Positions 25,877-35,780 are shown, counted from the stretch's first letter. The stretch is 64,000 nt of DNA from CBDBND01 sp965262665 (GCA_965262665.1 CBDHFR010000004.1:3348001-3412000), one strand, 5' to 3'. Numbers and translations are program-made. Notes: a model not told the origin generated them from the letters alone.

Positions 25877-26710
25877 TTACCTTGTCCGCCGGTACTCGTG
25901 ATGAAGTCCACCGAGGTGTTCACACCTTGAGATAGCGTCGACCCGCACGGTAGGACGGGAAACCGATGAATCCTTGTCTAGGGAAAGATGCGTCCGGGCA
26001 TGATTGTAGTATCGGGCGTAATGTCTAAGCGTCCGTCGCAGGTGAGCCTCGCCTAAGATGATGGTGTGATCCAGGCACTCCCGGCGGATGGAGCCAATCA
26101 CGCGCTCAACATACCCATTCTGCCACGGTGACCTGGGTGCCGTGGGACGGTCTCTGATGCCCATGGCGTCCAGCCGCCGTTTGAAGACCTTGCCGTAACT
26201 GGCATCCCGGTCCCTGATGAGGTATCGCGGTGCGGTCTCCCAGGGAAAGGCTTGGCTCACTTGATTGGCGATCCAAACCGCGGTGGGATGAGAGGTGGCA
26301 TTGGTCCAGACCAGCGCCCTTCGTTTGAGGTAAAGGACGACCAGGCCATATAGGGGTTTGAAACCCGCTGTGGGAGCCACAAACAGATCAACGGCCGCTA
26401 TGGCATCCTTGTGATTGGCAATGAACGTCTTCCAGCTTTGGCCCCCGGGCCGGTAACAACGCCCAAGATACTTGCTCACTGTCGATTGAGATACGTCAAA
26501 GCCCAGTTTGAGGAGTTCACCGTGGATACGCGGCACACCCCAAAGAGGGTTATCCCGCGCCATTGACTTGATCAGTTGCATCAGGTCCCGGTCTATGGCC
26601 GGGCGCCCACCCAAATTGAGCGATTTCCAGCGCCACAGGGCCCGGAAACCGTGCCTGTGCCAACGCAGAACGGTCTCGGGCTGGACGATCACTATGGCGT
26701 CGAGAACCGA
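25877..26710 (-). pseudogene. Integrase-core (rve) transposase lacking its N terminus
   Basis: The frame begins near IVQPETVLRWHRHGFRALWR and runs through VDLFVAPTAGF, YLIRDRDASYG and NGYVERVIGSIRRE, so the DDE core of this group is complete. The usual 60-80 N-terminal residues are gone; directly upstream the DNA is the end of an IS630 element (26725-26799). The exact family name is uncertain (IS481/IS3-like). Confidence 0.75.
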
Positions 26711-26724
26711 AGGACAGATCTTCG

Positions 26725-26799
26725 CAAAGCGGGTATCGAATCAGTCTGCCAAGACCATGACAACAAAATTTTGATTCATTCAACCTCGGAAACGCTCTA
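26725..26799 (-). repeat. Isolated IS630 terminal segment
   Basis: Read on the minus strand, these 75 bases match the left end of the IS630 element at 16077-16151 with only a few differences, including the TAGAGCGTTTCCG tip. The rest of that element is absent, so this is an orphan end joined to another transposase fragment. Confidence 0.75.
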
Positions 26800-26833
26800 A
26801 ATAGGTTGCACTACAACAAAACGGAGACGCGTC

Positions 26834-27445
26834 ATGAGTTGGGGTAGGCTGGTGGTGGCCATCGCATTTTCGCTCATCGCTCAAAATGCACACGCACAGC
26901 AACTCGAAAAGGCGATTTTTGCCGGCGGCTGCTTCTGGTGCGTTGAGTCGGATTTCGACAAGGTGCCAGGCGTGGTCGCGACGGTCTCCGGCTATGTCGG
27001 CGGCAAGACCCAAAACCCGACCTACGAGCAGGTCTCGGCTGGTGATACAGGGCATTACGAGGCGGTCGAGATCACCTACGATCCGACAAAGGTCTCCTAC
27101 GAGGCGCTGCTCACCGCGTTCTGGCATTCGGTCGACCCGACCGATGGCGGTGGTCAGTTCTGCGACCGCGGCCAGTCCTACCAGACCGCCGTATTCGTCG
27201 CAAACGAGAAGCAACGCAGCCTGGCCGAAATCTCCAAGACTGCAGCTCAAAGGATGCTCGGCAAACCGATTTTATCACCAATCCTCGCCGCCACGCGGTT
27301 CTACGCCGCCGAAGATTATCACCAGGACTATTACGAAAAAAACCCACTCCGCTATCGCTACTATCGCTGGGGTTGTGGCCGCGACAAGAAGGTCAAGGAC
27401 ATTTGGGGCGAGCATGCCTATGAGGGCATCCCCGGTCTCAGCTGA
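26834..27445 (+). CDS. msrA: Peptide-methionine (S)-S-oxide reductase MsrA, exported form
   Basis: The 203-residue enzyme repairs S-oxidised methionine. The catalytic cysteine is in GGCFWCVESDF, followed by VSGYVGGKTQNPTYEQVSAG and GHYEAVEITYDP, and the resolving region lies near WGCGRDKK. A signal peptide (VVAIAFSLIAQNAHAQQ) indicates a periplasmic enzyme. A purine-rich GGAGACG precedes the start at 26834. Remarkably, it is intact although IS fragments lie on both sides. Confidence 0.93.
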   Translation: MSWGRLVVAIAFSLIAQNAHAQQLEKAIFAGGCFWCVESDFDKVPGVVATVSGYVGGKTQNPTYEQVSAGDTGHYEAVEITYDPTKVSYEALLTAFWHSVDPTDGGGQFCDRGQSYQTAVFVANEKQRSLAEISKTAAQRMLGKPILSPILAATRFYAAEDYHQDYYEKNPLRYRYYRWGCGRDKKVKDIWGEHAYEGIPGLS

Positions 27446-27722
27446 GGCCGCACGGCCTCGGAAAAAACCAACGGAGCATGGTTACACCTGTCCCTTGCGA
27501 AAAGCCTATCCTGTCCCTTGTAAAAACCTCATCCGCTTGAACTGGGTGCGAATCCTCCATAACTCCGCGTGGATGGAGTTTTCGGAAGGGACACGGCCCA
27601 TTGGGTGAAGTGGCGTAAGTTGCTGGTGTCCGTCGTCAAAACATTTGGGACAAATGAGCGTGTTTTCTAACGGAGGATTTTGCTCATCTTGGTTGGCAGT
27701 TAAGCCGCCTGGCGTTGATGGT

Positions 27723-28436
27723 TCAAGCGGCGGTTTTGGATGGTGAGTTTTTGGTTTTTTGTCTCCTTTCGATGATTGCGGTGTCTCGCCCGAAGGAGGC
27801 GTCAGCGGGGGTGACGGTGCCGATGCTCTCATGGTAGCGGTGGTTATTGTAGTGATCGACGCAGGCGCCGATCTGGTTTTCCAGATCACCCGGCAGGAAG
27901 TAGTTCTTAAGCAGGATGCGGTGCTTCAGCGTTTGATGCCAGCGCTTGATCTTGCCTTGGGTCTGGGGGTGATGAGGTGCGCCGCGAACATGGTCTATTT
28001 TCAGATCCTCCAACCATTCAGCCAGATCGCCGGAGACATAAGATGAGCCGTTGTCTGAGAGCAGCCTCGGCTTGTGGACGACTTTGGTCTGATCGCAGCC
28101 TGATGCTTTCAGTGCCAGGTTCAACGTCTCCGTCACATCATCGGCCCGCATGGTGGCGCACAGCTTCCAGGCGATGATGTAGCGCGAGAAGTCGTCCAGG
28201 ATAGTCGACAGATAGAACCAGCCCCAGCCGATGACCTTGAGAGAGGTGAAGTCGGTCTGCCATAGCTGGTTGGGCGCAGTGGTCTTATCATGGAACTCAT
28301 CGGCGGCCTTGACGACGACAACGGCTGGGCTGGTGATCAGGTCATGAGCCTTCAATATCCCGATGATCTGTTCTTCGGAAAACCGTGATCCATTCATTCG
28401 TCCAGTCCTTTCTTCTACGCCGGACTCCAGAATCAC
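27723..28436 (-). pseudogene. Chimeric IS3-like transposase with lost catalytic glutamate
   Basis: The first codons (MNGSRFSEEQIIGILKAH) are the start of an OrfA protein, but they run straight into the middle of an OrfB-type DDE core (NQLWQTDFTSLKVIGW, RLLSDNGSSYVSGDL). An internal deletion fused the two. The third catalytic residue, normally glutamate in GKIERWHQ, is lysine (GKIKRWHQ). The element is dead. The 277 bases between msrA and this fragment (27446-27722) hold a short repeat, CCTGTCCCTTG, at two places and no gene. Confidence 0.75.
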
Positions 28437-28463
28437 ATGGCGGAATTATCGGGGGTCGCAGCA

Positions 28464-28481
28464 TGACAATGCCAACGTCAG
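28464..28481. repeat. Second IS6 end separated by 8 bases from the remnant
   Basis: Immediately before the remnant, TGACAATGCC (28464-28473) matches an IS6 terminal repeat pointing the other way, and exactly 8 bases (AACGTCAG) separate it from the next end. Eight bases is the IS6 target-duplication length, so this may be the scar of two elements that shared one target repeat. Confidence 0.5.
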
Positions 28482-29223
28482 GGCATTGCCAGACTAACTG
28501 GCCCGGAGCAGAAGAACCCATAATACAGGACTGTCAGGCTGCAAGTTGCCTCCACTCGGCCAGCGCAGCGGCTCGGTCTTGTTTGAAAATGTCGCGGCGG
28601 TTGAGATGGCGTTGGTGGTTGAAATGGTTGTGGATCGAAGTATGGACGGAGGTATTTCGCGGCAATCAAGGTGACAGCAGCGCGACAAACAAGTTGAGAG
28701 TCCCGTGTGGAGAGGCAGAAGTGGCGGCCGTTAACGCAAAAAGGGCGTAGTCCGATTGTAGTTGAAGGCCGCCGGATAGAAATTTTGCCTGTCCTCTTTT
28801 GGCGATTGCGGCCGGTCGGTAATGGTCTCGCGATATTCTCGATATCCTTCATTGTCGGCAGCCGGAGTTCCGTCAGCAACAGATCGAGCTTGAGTGCATC
28901 GACCTTGTTGGCGGCGTCATCGCGTGTCTTCGTCATGATGCGCCGCCCATGCCGAGCAGCGCGCCGTACCGGGTGCTCTTTACCCGCACCACCGACCTGG
29001 TGCAGCGGCTGTAGGTGGGACGACGATCGCCCGCAGGCGAAGGTGTTTCATGTTCAAGAGATCGTGTCAGATCGTGTCAGGCCGGAAGATCATGAAGATC
29101 TGTGCTTGACATCGACCGCCCCATTACGGAAGGCGAGCTGTTGAAATAACGGAAGGGATTTTTCATTATCCGAGGCTAGGAGAGCTTACTTCCCGCCTCA
29201 AGCTGATTTAGTCTGACAATGCC
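28482..29223 (-). mobile_element. IS6-family remnant filled with scrambled IS21 (IstB) pieces
   Basis: The two ends match the IS6 element at 6581-7385 in reverse: GGCATTGCCAGACTAA at 28482 and the complement of GGCATTGTCAGACTAA at 29208-29223. Only about 200 bases of the transposase 3' end and about 35 bases of its start (MKNPFRYFNSSP, minus strand near 29151) survive. The middle holds the start of an IstB helper ATPase on the minus strand (MTKTRDDAANKVDALKLDLL near 28936) and another IstB piece on the plus strand (YRVLFTRTTDLVQRL near 28963). This is a mosaic of at least two elements. Confidence 0.7.
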
Positions 29224-29347
29224 CTCGGTCGGTTTCATCGAGCGCGTTGCGAACCGCCTCCTCGAACGCGACGGCGGTGGATCCGTCAATTCGTCCTTTC
29301 ACGTCCACGGACAAGACGTTGCCACTTCGTTCGGTCGTCAAATCCAT
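29224..29347 (-). pseudogene. STAS-domain protein, N-terminal fragment cut by IS6 remnant
   Basis: From the ATG at 29347 the minus strand encodes MDLTTERSGNVLSVDVKGRI, then DGSTAVAFEEAV, the first strands and helix of an anti-sigma-factor-antagonist (STAS) domain. The frame enters the IS6 end after about 41 residues, before the phosphorylatable serine. The rest of the gene is not seen in the window. Confidence 0.65.
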
Positions 29348-29450
29348 CGTCTTCCTGTCCTGCGGCTGCTTCCGTTGAATTCACGCCCTCAATTCGCGTT
29401 GTAGCCCTTTGCGCCCGTGCGCGCGGCGCGCGGGGATGGGAACCCGTCGT

Positions 29451-30935
29451 TCAGTCATCGATTTCGGGCAGGACGACGAATTCCGGATAGGCTTCGATGC
29501 CCAACTCCGCTACATCCTGGCCCAACTCCTCGGTCACCGGCGTGATGCGCGCACCGATCATCGCATTGATTACCCACCATACCACCCACGAGGTGGCGAA
29601 CACGAACGCCCCGACGGCCAGGATGCCGGTAATCTGCACCAGAAAATTGCCGGCGGCGGCGATGCAGACCGCGAGCGTACCCCAGATTCCGGCAAACAGA
29701 TGCGCGGGAATCGCCCCGACGACGTCGTCGATCTTGAGCCGGTCGAGGAACTTGACGCCAACCACCACGATGGCACCGCCGACCCCGCCGATCACCACGG
29801 CCCAGTAGTGCTGGACGATGTCGGGCCCCGCGGTGATCGCCACCAACCCGCCGATCGCACCGTTCAGGCTCGCCAACAGGTCGACGCGCCCCAGAACCGG
29901 CCGCGACAACGCCATCGCGGCAATCACGCCCGCCGCCGCCGCGAGGTTGGTGTTGGCGAGGATATTGCTGATGGCCACGGCATCGGCGGCGCCGGCGAGC
30001 GCCAGCTGGGAGCCGCCGTTGAACCCGAACCAGCCCATCCAGAGAATAAACACGCCGAGCGTCACCACGGGCACGTTGGATGGTGGAGTGGCCTTCACGC
30101 TGCCGTCCTGGCGGTACTTGCCCCTTCGCGCGCCGACGACCAGGGCGCCGGCGAGCGCCGCCCAGCCGCCGGTCGAGTGGACGATCGTCGACCCGGCAAA
30201 ATCCTGGAAGCCCATCGCGTTAAGCCAGCCGCTGCCCCAGGTCCACGAGCCGATGACCGGGTAGATGATCGCCGTGAGCACGGTGATGAACAGGAGGAAC
30301 GACCAGAGCCTCACCCGCTCGGCCAGGGCGCCGGAGACGATGGAGGCGGTCGTGGCGACGAACACCATCTGGAAGAACCAGTCCGACATCGTCGCCTTGC
30401 CGGTCGCGACGACTGCCGCGCCTACCTTGTCGGCACCTTCCGCGCCGGCCAGCAGCTTCACTTCGTCGGCCGAGGTGCCATAGAACAGCGTGAGCGTGCC
30501 GAACCAGCCGCCCTCCTCCACCCCGACATACATGATGTTGTAGCCGATGAGATAGAACATCAGCCCGGCGATGGCATAGAGGCCGATATTCTTCAGGCAG
30601 ATGACCGAAGCGTTCTTGGTGCGCACCGAGCCCGCTTCGAGCATGGTAAAGCCGGCGCACATCCACATTACGAGCGCGCCCCATACGAGGAACGAGAAAC
30701 TGTTCAGGACGAACTGCGTTTCGTTGCTTACCGCCGCCCTGGCGTCCGCCGAAAAGAGCACCAGAGAGGCGGCAACCCCGAGACCGACGGAGGCGGCGGA
30801 CTTCAGACGCCCGGACGCGGCGCGACCCCCCCGACCGCCATTGCAGTGCCGCAAGTCGAACCGCTTGTGGCCCGACGTGGTCGATACCCGGCTCAGCCAG
30901 GGTTCATTTCCGGTCCGTCTTGCGTTGTCCGACAC
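29451..30935 (-). CDS. amt: Ammonium transporter (Amt family)
   Basis: The protein of up to 494 residues carries the Amt fold with about eleven membrane helices. Seen are MCAGFTMLEAGSVRTKNAS, the GAIGGLVAITAGPDIV region, and STGGWAALAGALVVG with the pore histidine area. An internal start later than 30935 is possible, as the first 45 residues are low-complexity and polar and a signal-peptide-like SVGLGVAASLVLFSADARA follows. GC content is visibly higher than in the neighbouring core genes. No glnK gene is adjacent. Confidence 0.9.
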   Translation of the reverse strand: MSDNARRTGNEPWLSRVSTTSGHKRFDLRHCNGGRGGRAASGRLKSAASVGLGVAASLVLFSADARAAVSNETQFVLNSFSFLVWGALVMWMCAGFTMLEAGSVRTKNASVICLKNIGLYAIAGLMFYLIGYNIMYVGVEEGGWFGTLTLFYGTSADEVKLLAGAEGADKVGAAVVATGKATMSDWFFQMVFVATTASIVSGALAERVRLWSFLLFITVLTAIIYPVIGSWTWGSGWLNAMGFQDFAGSTIVHSTGGWAALAGALVVGARRGKYRQDGSVKATPPSNVPVVTLGVFILWMGWFGFNGGSQLALAGAADAVAISNILANTNLAAAAGVIAAMALSRPVLGRVDLLASLNGAIGGLVAITAGPDIVQHYWAVVIGGVGGAIVVVGVKFLDRLKIDDVVGAIPAHLFAGIWGTLAVCIAAAGNFLVQITGILAVGAFVFATSWVVWWVINAMIGARITPVTEELGQDVAELGIEAYPEFVVLPEIDD

Positions 30936-31086
30936 GATGTTTCATGTCCTCTCGTTCGAATTAGCGCTTCGGGCACGCCCAGCCACCCGCTCTCGGAAAG
31001 TCACGCAGACAAAATCCGAAGTATTCGGGACACAATTCTTATAAGCCGCTAACCGGGTGGCGGTCAATTTTCAACAGGCCATCGCC

Positions 31087-32373
31087 CAGGGCAATCGGGT
31101 GAATTTGAGGATGACAAGAGTGTAGAAGTCTGAATCGCTATTGACCCTTTTGATTCGCAAGAAGGATCCCAGAAATGACGCGACGGTTTGGAACGGCGAA
31201 CGAGGCCTTTAATCAGATTGTTGATTTCCTGGAGCATTTCACCGATCTCGACGACCCGCGGCAACGCGCCACGGTCCCCTATCCCCTCGACGAAGTGTTG
31301 CTGCTATGCCTTCTCGGCGTGCCCGCCGGCTGTGAGAGCTGGGTCGAGATCGCCAAGTACGCGAGAGGAAACTGACGTTTCTGCGCCGTTTCCGGCCGTT
31401 CACGGATGGTACGCCCTCACACGATCAACTCGGTGACATCTTCGCAGCCCTTGATGCCGAACAGTTTCAGCACTGCTTCATCGCCTGGGCGGCATCGCTC
31501 ACCGGGCGCGGCACGGACATCGTCGCCATCGACGGCAAGACGCTGCGGCGCTCCTATCAGGAAGGCGGCGCCAAAGCGCATCCACATGATCTCGGCGTGG
31601 AGCACACGTCAGAACCTGGTGCTTGGCCAAGCCAAGGTGGCTGATAAATCCAACGAGATCGTCGCTCTCCCGAAGCTGTTGGATCTGTTGACCATCAACG
31701 GCGCGACGGTGACCATCGACGCCATGGGCTGTCAGCGCAACATCGCCGCGAAGATCATCGACAAGGACGCCGACTATATCCTTGCCCTCAAGGGCAACCA
31801 GGGCAGCCTGCACGACGATACCAAGCTTTTCTTCATCGAACAGATAGCATGCGGCTTTGCCGATACGGTTGTCAGCCACCACCAGACAGTGGAGAAGAGC
31901 CACGGCCGCATCGAAACCCGGACCACCACGGCGACGAACGAAATCGCTTGGCTGAAGGAACGCCACCACTGGCCCGGGCCCGGGAGCATTGTTATGGTCG
32001 AAACCGTACGCGAGATCGGCATCCAACCCGGCGCCAAGGTCGAGCGCGAGACCCGCTTCTACATCCGCCTCCACCGCCGCCAAGGCCGATACCCTGAGCG
32101 CCGCCATCCGGGGCCATTGGAGCAGCGAGAACGGGCTGCACTGGGTCATGGACCTGCACTGGGTCATGGACATGGTCTTCCGCGACGACGAGTGCCGGGT
32201 CCGAAAGAACACTGCCCCGGCCAACTTCGCGGTCGTCAAACACATGGCGAGCAACCTCTTGCGCCAAGCCCCGGGCAAGGACAGTCTGCGTGTAAAACGA
32301 CGCATCGCTGCCTGGGACGACGACTTCCTCGCAAGCCTTATCTCACGGTGAAACCATTCACCCGATTGCCCTG
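31087..32373 (+). mobile_element. ISAs1-family insertion sequence
   Basis: Perfect 18-base inverted repeats (CAGGGCAATCGGGTGAAT at 31087-31104, complement at 32356-32373) bound this 1287-base element. The flanks show no direct repeat. It lies between the ammonium transporter and dapF. Confidence 0.88.
31175..32351 (+). pseudogene. ISAs1-family transposase, frameshifted
   Basis: The coding sequence is spread over at least three frames. The start (FLEHFTDLDDPRQRATVPYP) ends at a stop near 31373. The centre (NLVLGQAKVADKSNEIVALP, TINGATVTIDAMGCQRNIAA) is in another frame. The end (VMDMVFRDDECRVRKNTAPA) is in a third. A short tandem repeat, CACTGGGTCATGGAC, is present near 32137-32170. The product cannot be functional. 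Confidence 0.8.
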
Positions 32374-32409
32374 TGGACTCTGGCCCCTCCCGACCCATAT
32401 AACCCGCCC

Positions 32410-33258
32410 ATGGTCAGCCGTTATGCCGCCGAGGGTCTGCCCTTCCGCAAGATGCACGGGCTGGGCAACGATTTCGTTGTCCTGGATGCCCGTGCGCGAC
32501 CCATGACGTTCAGCGAATCCCAGGTGGAGGCCATTGCCGACCGGCGTAGGGGCGTTGGCTTCGATCAGCTTTTGGTCATCGAACCGGCTCAGGGAAAAGG
32601 AGATGCGTTCATGACCGTGCGCAATGCGGACGGCGGTTTGATGTCCTCCTGCGGCAACGGCGCCCGTTGTGTCGCCGCGATGATGATGGATGATCTCGAC
32701 AAGGACGCCATTGTCCTCGAAACACTGGCCGGGCCGGTGTCGGCGTCACGGGCCGAAAACGGCCTCGTTGCCGTCGATATGGGACGGGCTAAGCTGGATT
32801 GGCAGGACATCCCCCTGGCCATGGAAGAGAATACGGAACATCTGGATTTGGTCGTGGGGCCACTCTCCAATCCGGTGGCGGTGAGCATGGGCAATCCCCA
32901 CGTGGTGTTCTTCGTCGGCGACGTTGAGGCGGTTAAACTCGAGCAACTTGGCCCGGTGATTGAAACCCATGCTTTGTTTCCCAAACGTACCAATGTGGAA
33001 ATTGTTGAAGTGATTGACGCCACGCACATTCGAATGCGGGTGTGGGAGCGCGGCGTCGGCATCACCCAGGCCTGCGGTACGGGCGCCTGTGCCGCCGGTG
33101 TGGCCGCGGCGCGACGAAAACTGACCGATCTCATTGTAACGGTGACGTTGGATGGGGGCGATTTACTTGTTGAGTGGTGCCAAGACGGCCATGTCATTAT
33201 GACCGGACCGGTGTCGTATAGTTACGACGGTGTTCTCAACGGGAGTTTGCTGGCGTGA
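32410..33258 (+). CDS. dapF: Diaminopimelate epimerase
   Basis: The 282-residue enzyme converts LL- to meso-diaminopimelate for lysine and peptidoglycan synthesis. Both catalytic cysteines are visible: SSCGNGARC and the later ACGTGACAAGVAA. FRKMHGLGNDFVVLDAR is the usual start. The stop overlaps the mtaB start by four bases. The gene begins 36 bases after the ISAs1 end, so its native promoter may have been lost or replaced. Confidence 0.96.
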   Translation: MVSRYAAEGLPFRKMHGLGNDFVVLDARARPMTFSESQVEAIADRRRGVGFDQLLVIEPAQGKGDAFMTVRNADGGLMSSCGNGARCVAAMMMDDLDKDAIVLETLAGPVSASRAENGLVAVDMGRAKLDWQDIPLAMEENTEHLDLVVGPLSNPVAVSMGNPHVVFFVGDVEAVKLEQLGPVIETHALFPKRTNVEIVEVIDATHIRMRVWERGVGITQACGTGACAAGVAAARRKLTDLIVTVTLDGGDLLVEWCQDGHVIMTGPVSYSYDGVLNGSLLA

Positions 33259-34526
33259 CTCTATCGTCAAGCAAAAGTCACGGACCGCGTGTGGTCAGTT
33301 TCGGATGCCGGCTGAACACTTATGAGTCCGAGGTCATGCGCGGCCATGCGGTCGCGGGTGGCCGATCAAACACGATCATCGTCAACACCTGTGCGGTCAC
33401 ACGCGAAGCGGAGCGTCAAAGCTGGCAATCCTTGCGCCGATTGCGCCGGGAGAACCCTGACGCGGAAATCATCGCCACCGGCTGCGCCGTGCAACTCAAC
33501 CCCGATACGTATACAGCAATGCCGGAGGTAGATCGGGTCGTCGGCAATGAACATAAAATGAAGGCTGAAACCTTTTCCGCTGGTAACGAAACACCCGTTC
33601 TCATCAGCGACATCATGACCGTGCGCGAAACAGCGTCACACCTGGCCGAAGGGTATGCCTCAAACTTCGGCGAAAGAACGAGAGCCTTTGTTCAAATCCA
33701 GCAGGGCTGCGATCACCGTTGCACCTTCTGCATCATCCCCTTTGCCCGCGGCAACAATCGCAGCGTCCCCATGGGGCGATTGGTGGATGAAGTGCGGGCG
33801 CTGGTGGAAACGGGACATAAAGAAGTGGTGCTCACCGGTGTCGATATCACCGGTTATGGCACGGATCTGCCCGGCCGTCCTACGTTGGGGCAAATGATGC
33901 GCCGGTTGCTGGCAGCCGTTCCTCAATTGGCGCGGTTGCGTTTGTCATCCCTGGATCCTGCCGAAGTGGATGAAGATCTATTCCAGGTCATAGCCGACGA
34001 GCCACGCCTTTTGCCGCACTTCCATATTTCGGTGCAATCGGGCGACAACGTCATTCTCAAACGCATGAAGCGGCGCCATCTGCGCGCTGATGTCCTGCAG
34101 TTTTGTGAACGCGTACGCAAAGTGCGTCCGGATGCTGTGTTCGGCGCCGATCTCATTGCCGGTTTTCCGACGGAAACGGAAGAACAGTTCAACAACACCG
34201 TCTCCCTGGTGGAAGAAGCGGGCCTGACACATTTACACGTATTTCCATATTCCATCAGAGAAGACACCCCGGCGGCGCGCATGCCCCAGGTGGATCGAGC
34301 TGTTATCAAATCCCGGGCGGCGCACCTTCGCGCGGTCGGGATTAACGCCATGGCCAAGTTTCTCTCTTCGCGCGTCGGTCAAACGGCATCTGTGTTGATC
34401 GAACAAAACGGCATCGGGCAAAGCGAACACTATGTGCCCGTGCGCGTACAACCGGACCCGGGTGCAGGCTCTTTGATCGAAGTGACCATCGCCGACGTGG
34501 CTGATGGGCATTTAATCGCTGCATAA
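33255..34526 (+). CDS. mtaB: tRNA (t6A37) methylthiotransferase MtaB
   Basis: The 423-residue radical-SAM enzyme adds a methylthio group to t6A37 in tRNA. It has the N-terminal UPF0004 domain (VSFGCRLNTYESEVM, NTCAVTREAE, ATGCAVQ, giving the first cluster cysteines) and the radical-SAM motif CDHRCTFCIIPFARG. A C-terminal TRAM-like segment follows. It starts with GTG at 33255 and is coupled to dapF, an arrangement common in Alphaproteobacteria, followed by ftsY. Confidence 0.95.
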   Translation: MTLSSSKSHGPRVVSFGCRLNTYESEVMRGHAVAGGRSNTIIVNTCAVTREAERQSWQSLRRLRRENPDAEIIATGCAVQLNPDTYTAMPEVDRVVGNEHKMKAETFSAGNETPVLISDIMTVRETASHLAEGYASNFGERTRAFVQIQQGCDHRCTFCIIPFARGNNRSVPMGRLVDEVRALVETGHKEVVLTGVDITGYGTDLPGRPTLGQMMRRLLAAVPQLARLRLSSLDPAEVDEDLFQVIADEPRLLPHFHISVQSGDNVILKRMKRRHLRADVLQFCERVRKVRPDAVFGADLIAGFPTETEEQFNNTVSLVEEAGLTHLHVFPYSIREDTPAARMPQVDRAVIKSRAAHLRAVGINAMAKFLSSRVGQTASVLIEQNGIGQSEHYVPVRVQPDPGAGSLIEVTIADVADGHLIAA

Positions 34527-34531
34527 ATCTT

Positions 34532-35482
34532 ATGTCTGACGCTTCACCAACCGAACCGGTTGAGTCTTTAGGCTGGTTCAGCCGGCTAACGGCCGGTTTG
34601 CGTAAATCATCAACCAAACTAGTCACCGGCATTGGTGATGTTCTGACCAAACGCAAGCTGGATGAGGGCGCGCTGGAAGACCTGGAAGAGCTGCTCATCA
34701 CCGCAGATTTGGGCACCGGCACGGCAGCGCGTCTGACTGCCAACCTGGCCAAGACCCGGTTCGGCAAAGAGGTATCGGGGGAGGAGATCAGGGCCGCGTT
34801 CGCTGGCGACATCGCCGAAATGTTGGAGCCCGTGGCCGTCCCTTTGACGGTCGACCCATCAAAGAAACCTTTTGTGATCCTCGTCGTTGGCGTTAATGGC
34901 GCCGGGAAAACCACCACCATCGGTAAGATGGCCAAACCATTCCGCGACCAAGGCCAAAGTGTGACGCTGGTGGCCGGCGATACCTTCCGCGCCGCCGCAG
35001 TGGAACAGTTGCAGGTCTGGGGACAGCGTGCCGACGCACCGGTGATCGCCCGTGAGACCGGTGCTGATGCGGCGGGTCTGACCTTCGATGCCCTGAGCGA
35101 AGCTAAGGCCCGGGGCGATGACATCCTTCTGGTCGATACAGCTGGCCGCCTGCAAAACAAGGACGCCCTCATGGACGAGCTGGCCAAAGTGGTGCGGGTC
35201 CTTGGCAAAGTGGACGACAGCGCCCCCCATGCAGTGCTCCTGGTGCTCGACGCCACCGTCGGTCAGAACGCCCATGCCCAGGTTGAGGTGTTCAAAGACA
35301 TGGCTGGCGTCACCGGCCTGGTGATGACCAAGCTGGACGGCACCGCAAAGGGCGGTGTTGTGGTGGCGCTGGCCGAGCGGTTCGGTTTACCGGTGCATTA
35401 CATCGGCGTTGGTGAAGGGGTAGACGATTTGCATCCCTTTACGGCGGCGGACTTTGCCAAGGGCCTGCTGGACGTTTCCTGA
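34532..35482 (+). CDS. ftsY: Signal recognition particle receptor FtsY
   Basis: The 316-residue GTPase docks SRP-ribosome complexes at the membrane. It has an N domain (KLDEGALEDLEELLITADLG) and an NG GTPase with GVNGAGKTTTIGKMA, the DTFRAAAVEQL box, LLVDTAGRLQNKD and TKLDGTAKGG. The short N-terminal tail is the alphaproteobacterial type without a long acidic A domain. Confidence 0.97.
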   Translation: MSDASPTEPVESLGWFSRLTAGLRKSSTKLVTGIGDVLTKRKLDEGALEDLEELLITADLGTGTAARLTANLAKTRFGKEVSGEEIRAAFAGDIAEMLEPVAVPLTVDPSKKPFVILVVGVNGAGKTTTIGKMAKPFRDQGQSVTLVAGDTFRAAAVEQLQVWGQRADAPVIARETGADAAGLTFDALSEAKARGDDILLVDTAGRLQNKDALMDELAKVVRVLGKVDDSAPHAVLLVLDATVGQNAHAQVEVFKDMAGVTGLVMTKLDGTAKGGVVVALAERFGLPVHYIGVGEGVDDLHPFTAADFAKGLLDVS

Positions 35483-35780
35483 GGTAGGGCCGCGTTTCAT
35501 TGGTCGGCGTGATGTAGCAGGACGTGATCATCCATTGCAGGTTCAAACCGACACTGGTTCCTTCCGGCGCACCCCAGGAATAAGTGATGTTGCGGTCTTG
35601 CCCACCGGAACGCTCCACCACGTACATGACGAAGACATCGTTGGTGAAGCCGCTGGCGGTGTTGTTCATGGCCCAGTCCACATTGCGCAGGCGGATTCCG
35701 ATTTTGCGGTCCGGCTTGTCGTCCGTCGGTTGGGGAACAAAATACTCCCCGCCCGGATCGTGCATGGGTACCGGACGTGG
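35439..35780 (-). pseudogene. Unidentified gene fragment opposite the ftsY end
   Basis: The minus strand reads a plausible protein tail here (DWAMNNTASGFTNDVFVMYV, ITYSWGAPEGTSVGLNLQWM) that I do not recognise. It overlaps the ftsY end by 44 bases and has no start. Near 35770 it meets the truncated methyltransferase on the other strand, so both genes look broken at the same joint. Confidence 0.35.

Noticed and set aside
29409..31052. Very long plus-strand open frame (547 codons) opposite the ammonium transporter
   Set aside because: It is the complement of a clear Amt gene in high-GC DNA; the translation is rich in Arg, His, Asp and Gly and has no domain.
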